Assembly (NCBI GenBank): GCA_013368315.1
Contig: JAACJM010000003.1
Location: forward strand, 558,001 to 622,000
Direction of reading: 5' to 3'
From: Tetrapyrgos nigripes
Taxonomy: Eukaryota > Basidiomycota > Agaricomycetes > Agaricales > Campanellaceae
DNA length: 64,000 nt
In this document: one piece after another, positions 55,585 to 64,000 of the stretch
Numbering within the stretch: the stretch's first letter is position 1
Layout of the letters: each line of letters opens with the position of its first letter
Notes under the pieces: generated by a model
Database searches by the model: none
The model's input: the letters and a program-made list of their open reading frames with translations, nothing else
Told to the model about the DNA's origin: nothing
Translations under genes and position numbers: made by a program

Positions 55585-58148
55585 CAGCAGCAGGGTGATT
55601 GCTGCAATCTTCAAAATGATCCTGTTATAGCTGGGAGACGCGTATAACTCACTGTCACCTCCACTAAGATGTCCCTGATTCCATTCTCCCAGTCTAACAA
55701 ATGTTTGTCATCAGCCCCCATCCTGACCCAAAAAACCTCCAATACTACACAAAGCCATTCAATAGTGGTGGAAAAGGAGATTGATAGAAGGTGGGGCATA
55801 GACTTTCTAACTAGTAAGCTAAGTCTCTTCACGGTTCCAGTGACCAGCTGAGAAAGCTGCAAGACATAAGACTATCAGTACACGAGGCTACCACCTTAGA
55901 AGCATGTGCCACCTACCAATAAGGACATTATTTGATTTGCAGCTCTCTGGATCGAGCTGGAAATGGGCAGTTTTTGTAGTTGGAACTCTTCCAATGCATG
56001 CTGGAAGCCATCTTGTACTCAGAGAGGATGAAAGAAGTTTGTCTGAGGAATTGCAGAAATTGCAGAGCCTTGAACTCCTCATGCTTCTCTGCCAAAATGC
56101 TTCTATTTCCTCTACTCTGTGCATGCCAACTCGGTCCACCCCGAGTATGTCCCACCGAAAGGCTAGCATGGATTATCTTGAAACTGTCTCCAGCATAGAT
56201 GTCAGCACAAGTTTTGGCTATAAATGGATGCCACAAGACTCATTGGAGTCCGATCAGGTCTGTTCCTGCGTACATTATCAGATTTTCACTCTTCTCAAGA
56301 TTTCATTAGTATATCGCAGCCCAGCAAAAAGTTTTTGACCAGAAAAAAGGTGTGTTGCATTTTGGTTTTCTAGAGTCTGTGTCTCTTCTCATATCCTGTC
56401 TTCAACAGAAACAAAAGATACTGCCATTTTCACCCAGTAAGAAGCTACTTGTGTTTGAAGGATCTAGCTAACACAGACAGCAGACAATTCTTTGCAAGAC
56501 ACTGGGTGCAAACACTTGTAATTCCTTGGATATACCAAGGAATTACATAAGACTTACACTGGTACACTCAATATGTAAGTCCACTTGACTTACTGAAGTA
56601 TTATCAGGGACCACTGTGAGACTTTATGCCTTACAATGGTCATATATAATTGTTTCATTTTTTTTGGTCTCTGGTAATACTTCAGTAAGTCAAGTGGACT
56701 TACATATTGAGTGTACCAGTGTAAGTCTTATGTAATTCCTCTGTATATCCAAGGAATTACAAGTGTTTGCATCCAGTGAGAGAGTGGGCTCAACAATATG
56801 GGGTAAGAGGCAAGAGTAATCTGAGACGGGCGTGTAAAACAGCGATGGTATGTTCTTGTGTCCAAGGATCCAAGATTTTATAACATGTCTTGCTCTTCAG
56901 ACCTCCTTGTGAAAGATGGAAGAATGCAGAAGGAGTCACTCGCCAAGGTAAGTCTTGCAATGGTAGTGGAACAACGAACATTCAACAAAGCACACAGAGT
57001 TGTTTTTGAACAGACGTGGAACACAGAGTTCCAATATGACAATAATGCTGAAATTGCATGGAACATACTCAAGGTCAGGATCAATATATGTTTCCTCTGT
57101 CAAAATTGCTGACTCACCTTTGAAATAGGTGTCTCTACATCAATGCCTTTTAAAGGTCAAGAAGTGCAATCATCCTGGCCCTCAACAGTGTCATATTGTC
57201 GGCAATTCCAATCCCGTCACTTCATCCTCCCAGTACCTATCCCATCGACTTCTTTCCACACAGCGCCAAATCCTACCTTGTAGTTGTTGTGACGAACTGG
57301 GCTATGGACCTGTTTGGAATTCAGAGAACTGGTCATGGATGCTCCTTGTAAATGCCTACCGCCTCAAGAAATCTCCTGCTGTTTTTAGGGATCAAGATCA
57401 AGACTTGGGATTCAATGCAGAGATATGGAGCGATGGTTGCCTGTCAACATTTGACTCAGTTGAACAACAGAAACAAGCTATTAAGGACTCCCTCAGCATG
57501 CTGAGGGTAGCCTTGTGTCATCACAATGCTGGTTTATTTCCTTGATATGGTCCAACCGTTGTACAGGTGTTCGACATCTTCAAGGTGCTGTTAGGTCCCC
57601 AGTCACCTTGAACTATGTTGAAGATCAATCAGGACATGGTGGAACTGCAATCATCAATACTCTCCTCATATTGCAATGATATAGGACACCAATCTGGAAA
57701 TCTTCAAGACCATGTCGATGGTGTTCTGTGTGGCCAGGGGACAGTCACGCTGTACACAGCAGAGCCTCCACAAGTCCTCATATTTGATACCCAGGGAGAG
57801 GTCTCCTGTCATTCACCGTCCCAACTCCACCTCGCACTCACTGACTCCACATTGGTTTACACTCTGGTGGATATCCTATATTTTGGGAGAGATCACTTTT
57901 GTGCACAACTTGTCAACGGCTGTGGTCATGTGCTGACATATGACAGTATGATTCAATCTGGCCAGATTCAGTATGATCAGTTCTCAAAACCAGTGGAGAA
58001 AGATGACTACGCTCAGGCTTGGATGGTGCTAGGAGAGGGTTATGGTGTGAAACACGCTGCAGGATTTGTTTATCGCCTGGTTACTCAAGCAGAAGGCAGT
58101 AGGAGCAGCGGTGTAGATCTACAGCTCAACCTTTCCCGTAGTCATTGA
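55585..58148 (+). pseudogene. Unknown multi-exon gene, interrupted by a foldback element
   Basis: Plus-strand exons with coding character occur from about 55900 to 58148. Segments: LSEELQKLQSLELLMLLCQN, ESLAKVSLAMVVEQRTFNKAHRVVFEQTWNTEFQYDNNAEIAWNILK, CSCCDELGYGPVWNSENWSWMLLVNAYRLKK, VRSPVTLNYVEDQSGHGGTAIINTLLILQ, and VDILYFGRDHFCAQLVNGCGHVLTYDSM..GQIQY. The SGHG...YFGRDHF pattern is reminiscent of papain-fold peptidase-like proteins that occur near transposons in mushrooms, but the nucleophile Cys is not where it should be. I cannot name the family. A 279 bp foldback element sits in it at 56500, and a TGA at 57543 breaks one frame, so it is probably inactive. Confidence 0.45.
56500..56778. 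mobile_element. Foldback element with CACTA-like ends (279 bp)
   Basis: Two inverted arms of about 108 bp (56500-56607, 56671-56778) differ at only a handful of bases. The ends read CACTGGRTGCAAACACTTG. The 3 bp AGA repeats on both sides (56497-56499, 56779-56781). CACTR ends plus a 3 bp duplication are the CMC/EnSpm (CACTA) signature. There is no ORF in the loop. Confidence 0.85.
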
Positions 58149-59279
58149 CATAACATGTGATGTAAACATCCTGTGTAAAACATGCAGAAATGCGACTCAA
58201 GCATGAGCTGTGAGCTTGTCCATTGTCACAACAAGTGGCAATCCAAATTTGAAGCATAGTCTCATTTTTTTGACCCGTAGTTTCAAGTACTCGTAAATGG
58301 CCCAATCCACTGCCCAATCTTCAAACTCAGGCTTTCATGGTGTAATTTGGCCCTCCAGGTCTTTTCTTGAGTCACAAAACTGGACAGCAGTTTGTTTATC
58401 ACTGTTATGCCCATGTTGGACTTGCCCTCTCCACTCATCTTGCACTCACCTTCACTGACCATCTTCAAATATTCCAAGATATTCCGGGTCTTCAAATATC
58501 TCAATGGTGGTTTTAAGGGCATTTGTACCTCTCACCAGGCTTCCAGATCCATTCCGCCATTGCAAGATTGGTGTAAAGCAAAACTTGTATTCTCAATTCA
58601 AGCAAGACACTCACAGTCTCAACCCTTCAATGCAACACCTCAAGACACGGTCAAGCTATGATATTACCTCAGCCAAGACGTTGGCGCAAGACATCAGCGG
58701 AAGATAGCAACATGGTGACAGAGCCCGTCAAAACCCTTCCAAACCCTTCAAAGCCCACTGACTGTCCTGTCAGGCAATCCTTCAAGTCTTATGGTGATAG
58801 AAGAGGGCTAAGGTTCATGGGAAGCTTATGATGGGCTTCAGTATGGATGTATCATTGGCATTAGGACCGGTATATTGTACATACATTGCAATAAACATGC
58901 TTTTCTGCAATCTTAGGTGTATTGGAAGAACCGGAAAAGAGACTGGGACAAGCAGATGACAGGCTCCACATGCTGTACGTGTTTGATCCTCAGGCCATCA
59001 AAATTGGGACCTGGGCTCATTGAGCACTCAGGCCAAAATTTTCACTTCGGGCCCTTGTTGGACATTTTTGAACCTAGGTTTCTGACTATCTAGGGTCGGC
59101 CTAGGTGGAACCAGACCGTCTGCCTGTGTACATAGCAAGAAAGTGCATTTGTGTTTGGTAAGATGTGGTTGTAGATCCAGGATCACACAGCCACAAAACC
59201 AACCTTCTCATGCCATCCCGCTCATCCTATCTTCTATAACCCATCTTCGCCATCAACTCTAGCTGCTGAGTATTTCAGT
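58149..59279. other. No gene recognised
   Basis: Spacer between two decayed multi-exon genes. Open frames are short. A CAAACCCTTCAAA-type short repeat occurs near 58735-58760. Confidence 0.45.
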
Positions 59280-62200
59280 ATGAACTCCAGAACTGATCAA
59301 ATAAGGGACCCTCTGCCAGGAGACTCTGGTCATGATGATGATGGGAGCGACCAAATGATAAGGGAGTTACTGGATTCTGTCAGACTTGTTTTGGTCTCCC
59401 TGGACGACCTTCAGGTATGCTTTGGACTATAACTCTGAAAAGAAAGAGCTTAATGAGGATGTAGGACATAGAATATGAACAATTTGAAAGCCAGGCAGAC
59501 CAGGTCCATACCAACACTGCAGATAGGGTAGTTGACGTCCCCATGAGTGATTTGTTGCATAGATAGTGTTTTCAGTGTTCCAATGTTTTGCTAGATGCAA
59601 GATGGCAAGTTTTCCCTTCCTAACACTCAAAAAAGTCAGTAGGCTCTCTATTGAGGTGCTTCTATCGCTAATTATAATGTTCCAGACTCTGTGTCAAATG
59701 TGGTTATATGTGAACTCTGCAATCAAGTTCAGTACACTGATGCCAACCTAGATGATATACTAGAAGAGTTGGTCAATGAGGTTTGTTTTTATTAGTGCCA
59801 AGGGGTTTATGCAAATCTTCAACATGTTTTTCTCAAACAGATGGCCTCGGTCTCTCTACATGACCCTGATGCACATCCAGTCCCTCAAGCCAGCGACACT
59901 AATTCAGCTCTGCTGACATTTTGTGCAATCTGCAACAGAACAGTCCTTTTCAGTTGGGCCCAATCCATCCCACCACATCTTGTTCCCTTTGTCAAGACAG
60001 ATTCCAGTGTCTTTTGCCACGGGTGTTATGAAACAGACATGGATTTATCACAATATGACTCTTCTCCTGCAGAATGGTTTACTGCTGCACTTAAACGTGC
60101 CGTTGCAGCTAGTTCATTTGATTATGAAATGGTCAAAATATGATCAAAGCAGACTGGAGAGGCAGAGCTGGAGACTGGGGAGATAGAGTCAGAGTGTCTA
60201 GTCTTTGAGGACCCCATGGCAGCAGCATGCATCTTGCTGTCCTATCTGAAGGAGAATGATCGGCATTCTATTTCATCCTACTTGTTCAAGGACATGATCT
60301 TGCCAGATTATGACGATCTCTGGAGTCTCGGCACCAAGGTATACTCAGATTGTAGAGAAAGCAGCCAACATTCAATCCATTGTGACCACTTGCATGCCAA
60401 GCATGCCCCCAACTCTGTTCCATCTTCTCCTGAAGTGGTTAATTGCGTGTTGTATTGCGGGCCTGTCTCTCCACCCTTTAATTCTCTCCAAGGCGGTGTC
60501 ATTTGACTGTTGTCAGACTGTGTTGATGTTATGGGCCTTTCTTGCATACTGGACCTCACTGCTGCTCATATCGACAACATAATAGACTGGGTGATCACAT
60601 ATCTTGATGGCAGCTGGGTGTGCCATCTCCCCAAGGACTTTGTACAAAAGTACACAGATCATTCAGGAAAGTATCTGGAGGTGGCATCCATGGTTTCAGT
60701 ATGGGACCTGATAGGGACAGTGGACTTGTCTGCCGCTGTTCATCATTGTGTCATGCACAAGCTGAGACCAGGTTGGACTGCGCAAAAGTTGACTGACTAT
60801 GTCAAGGTGAGTCGATTCTTGTTCTTTATTAGCTGCAATTCAATGGAGTACCTATGTCAGAAAACCAAGGATGAATGGTCACACCCACTAACTGGTGCTA
60901 ATGGGAGGGATATTTCTGATGAGGATATTGACTCTTGGGTTGTGGACCATGAACATCCAACAGGCCAACCATTGGGACTTCTCAACAGTTATTACAATTT
61001 GTGAGTCCCTTTTGTATCCCTGATTTACGATGATTGTTTCATGTTTATTGTTTCATCAGAGTGCTGGGATTCCTGACAACTCATGCAAAAGTGAAAAACA
61101 AGAAGCAATTCTTGATGAATATCCAGCAAATACTTGTTAAAACCATCAAGTACATCAGGTTATCGCTGCAAGGTCAAACTCCCGGCCAACTTTGGGTCAA
61201 GAACTGTGTCAGAAAATCAGAACGTGTCTATTGCTTCAAGGCCTGGTATAAGTTCGTGTCTGATGGAATGAAGCAACTGGGCCTCAAGCCCAAGGTCTAT
61301 GGTGACCAATATTGGCAGCAATTCGGCTCAATTGGACTGACATTTGAGTCACAGGTGGATAATGTTTTGTCCTATTTAAAAGAATGTGTTACCAGTAAAT
61401 CTTTCCCGAAATTTGATATTCTGACAGGAACTGACCTTATCTCAGCTCGAGTTGCAGCTGAACTGTCATGGTTTAATCAGCTCACACCCATGGGACAGTT
61501 GAAAACTCAGATCACCTACTCGTTAAAATGGCTGAATGCAATTGCAATGCATGAAGAGTGGAGTACTGATCTCGACAGTAAGTTGTCCAGCCTATGGTGT
61601 TCTTAAACTCAGTGAACCAATTTTCTATTAGCCTTTCTCAATGCAATGGGTGGCACATTGCAGTCAGAAGATACTTGTCAGCGGCAAATTTGGTTTTCTC
61701 GTGTCAACTTGCGCCCAAAATCCGACTCAGAGGAGGAATGTCCTTTTTGCTGGGAGGCTATCAGCCCAGTAAAAAGCCATATCTGCATTTACATGCCATT
61801 AGTCTGTTCAGAAGATGACTGTGGATTTGCAACCCATTGGGAGGGCGTCATGGAAAGACACATCAGGCTCACCAAAAGGAAAAATGTCAGTTCCCTCTTT
61901 CTGGACTAGTTCAAGACCAACTAACTATCGTGACTGTAGCTTTCAAGTGTTTGCATGAAGGATGCACAAAAGCATATTGTACTATTGCTAAACTTGATTT
62001 GCACGTGAAGATGGTGCACTCAGATCCTACAAGTGTGTGTTTGGTTTGCCTTGTTAACTGCAATTCTGACATGGACACCAGGATTCAAGTGTGACCATGA
62101 AGGATGTACAAAAGCCTTTAGCACTTTCAAAGAATATCAAAGGCACTTGAATTCATTTCTGCACACAGGCCAGAAAAGTATGCAATCTCTGCTTTGGCAA

Positions 62201-62958
62201 TGATCCTGCTTTAACCTTTCCTAGCTTTCAAATGCGAACAGTGTGGTGGCAAGTTTGTTAGCGAATATGGTTTGACTATGCACTGAATAAGGCTGGGGTG
62301 TCCTAGATATGTAAGGCCTTGACAAAGTGGATTGTAGTTGACAATTATTCTTCTCAGAATGCCCAAGAATGAAAAAACCTATTGTAAGCACTGCATAAGG
62401 CTGCTGAGCATTTACATGTTGATGTCACCACAATGTAACAGCCTTCGCTTGCAAATACAACAGTTGTGATCGCAGGTTTCAGACTGCATATGAAGTCAAC
62501 CATCATTTTAATAAAGTCCACATGGACAAATGTGCGTTGTTCTTTGCAGTACTGGTTGTAGTGAGCTAATTTTCATCCAGATGTCAGGATTTGTGAGTGG
62601 TGTGGGAAATCATTCAAGTCTCTTCAATGACATCAAGAGGCACACTGTAAAATGTATGGTCTGTGTTTTCTGGAGAACGGGAGGCTAACTCTTGTAAACA
62701 GGTGTCCTGAACACATACAAGGGCCAGAAAGTGAGTTTTTTTTTCATCAGTGCATAAAACATCTCCCCACTGACTACTGATTCAGAGCCCATATGTGGAG
62801 GTTGTCTTCAAGCGTTCAGCACGATCCATCACCTTCATGCATATCTACAACAAAAGCAATGCCCAGGTCCCTTTCGGCACAATGAGCACTCAAGTGATGA
62901 GAGTGAGGAAGACAGGGAACCCAAGGAATGGCTAGAGGGGGATGAAGAGAAGGAATAG
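59280..62958 (+). pseudogene. C2H2 zinc-finger protein with small-exon finger array, decaying
   Basis: Starts MNSRTDQIRDPLPGD at 59280. Further exons carry two CxxC pairs (FCAICNRTVLFS...VFCHGCYE), a helical region (YLKENDRHSISSYLFKDMILPDYDDLWSLG), HIDNIIDWVITYLDGSWVCHLPKDF, and GFLTTHAKVKNKKQFLMNIQQIL..WYKFVSDGMKQLGL. A C-terminal series of C2H2 units follows, mostly one per exon: CLHEGCTKAYCTIAKLDLHVKMVH, CDHEGCTKAFSTFKEYQRHLN, CEQCGGKFVSEYGLTMH, CKYNSCDRRFQTAYEVNHHF, CEWCGKSFKSLQ-stop-H, CGGCLQAFSTIHH. The end is an acidic tail to a TAG at 62956. TGA codons interrupt at least two fingers (about 62284 and 62627). The family is unknown; it probably bound DNA and may derive from a transposon. 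Confidence 0.55.
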
Positions 62959-63073
62959 CCATTGTGGATGTGAATGGATTGCTGAGGATGAATACGATGC
63001 TCCTACAAAAATTTTATTGATAGAAAATACATCGTACAAATCACCTGCCACGATCACAGTGATTAGAGTATGA

Positions 63074-63622
63074 TCTGAACTGCCTGGTATACCTTTGTGA
63101 ATGGGTAAAGCCTTACTGGGCTTGTCGTACTTTTCCAGACAGCTTGACCTATCACTGGGCTTCTAGTTCCGCTTCAGATGACTTGTGGTTTGTGGGGTCT
63201 TCGAGTCGCAGTGACTTCCTCTTTTGCTGTGTCAACATCTGCCCTCGAGCTGTGAGACCTCGATGGTTTTGTGGCACCCAAATCTCGTCATCATAGATAA
63301 CAGTGAGCTGTTGGTTTCTCTATACTGTCTATCTGCATGCTGACCTTCTGCAATTTGATCAACTACAATGCTGCACTGCCAATATCCCTGCAGAAGCTTT
63401 TCCAGACATTGAGCTCTGTGAGTGATGCTTGGTACTGATGTTCATCATGCACAGCCAACTTGCCATTGTGTGTCAAGCTGCTCTCCCATATTCATTATGC
63501 CCTCAGCTAGCTCAACATATCATGTGCTCTATCGTCAAACCCAGTTTCTGATCTCGTCATGCTGACCATTGGTAAAGTGCATGTCCCATGAATGCCTGTC
63601 ATCCTCACAAGGACAACGTGTA
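63074..63622 (+). repeat. 0.55 kb dispersed repeat, copy B
   Basis: Direct-orientation relative of 27452-28016, about 35.6 kb away. It lacks 18 nt present in copy A near 63430. Many differences are CpG in A against TpG/CpA in B. Confidence 0.88.
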
Positions 63623-64000
63623 CAAAACGCTATCCCACCACCTGAGTAAACACTAGATAAGTACTGTTAGGTAAACATGGGGTCACGTGTCAGCTGGCCA
63701 GTGCCATTGCCGACCACTCGGCATGCGGGTATTGCCATTCTGCCGGCTGTCTTCTCTGGATGTCACGTCAGGCTGTTGGGGAGTGGCGTTGGTGCATTTT
63801 AACTTTTGGACATGACGTCCAGGACAACAAGGCTTCTCTTCTATTTTTCATTTAGATCCCGATTCATTCAGCAGAGAGATGGTGTTGGAAAACATATAAA
63901 AGCTGCCCACCAATGCCCAATAACCCTGTCATCTCACCCCTCCTTCCCTGTATGCAGTAAGTGGCCATGTTCCACCCAATCCACTGCCTTGGGATTCAGA
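63623..64000. other. Possible promoter of a gene beyond the right edge
   Basis: TATAAA at 63895-63900 is followed by a C/T-rich stretch and an ATG at 63969. This could be the promoter and start of a gene that continues outside the window. Too little sequence is available to judge. Confidence 0.3.

Overview
The window reads as nuclear DNA of a filamentous basidiomycete, most likely an Agaricomycete. Genes carry many 45-65 nt GT-AG introns, several proteins match mushroom families, and the transposons (a Plavaka-type DNA transposon, chromodomain Gypsy elements, hAT-type MITEs) are typical of mushroom genomes. The genus cannot be read from the sequence. Exon structures were worked out by hand from splice signals, phase and protein conservation.

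Region 1 (1-17.4 kb) is gene-dense housekeeping DNA. It holds a secreted GH18 chitinase (cut by the left edge), proteasome subunit beta-2 (PUP1), a UPF0045 protein, an EH-domain protein of IRS4 type, the Rab6 GTPase (YPT6), the PP2A regulator TAP42, a 2H cyclic phosphodiesterase (CPD1), a small conserved-looking unknown and an MFS transporter relic. Two gene pairs are head to head with 52 and 87 bp between start codons. A 4.4 kb stretch (4.1-8.4 kb) has no recognisable gene.

Region 2 (17.0-26.2 kb) is a single SRPK-family protein kinase gene on the minus strand, split by a 7.8 kb Plavaka transposon. The element has matching inverted ends, a 2 bp target duplication, a transposase that may be intact, a long divergent companion gene and a small coiled-coil ORF.

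Region 3 (26.4-64 kb) is a graveyard of broken genes and nested elements. It contains an RNA polymerase III largest-subunit fragment, a POT1 telomere-protein gene broken by a hAT-type MITE and nonsense codons, and an UNC93-like transporter gene split by an 11.65 kb decayed Gypsy element (Gypsy-A). Further right are two more hAT-type MITEs, a young 6.26 kb Gypsy element with identical LTRs (Gypsy-B), a foldback element with CACTA-like ends, a cysteine-rich relic, a C2H2 zinc-finger gene in decay, and a 0.55 kb repeat found at both 27.5 and 63.1 kb.

The most informative signals are: the in-frame stops of Gypsy-A, which are TGA in 15 of 16 cases while its two LTRs differ mainly at CpG sites; an 11-nt complement that points to Tf1-like self-priming; the Plavaka insertion three bases inside a kinase intron; and micro-exons of 8, 19 and 5 nt in two ordinary genes.
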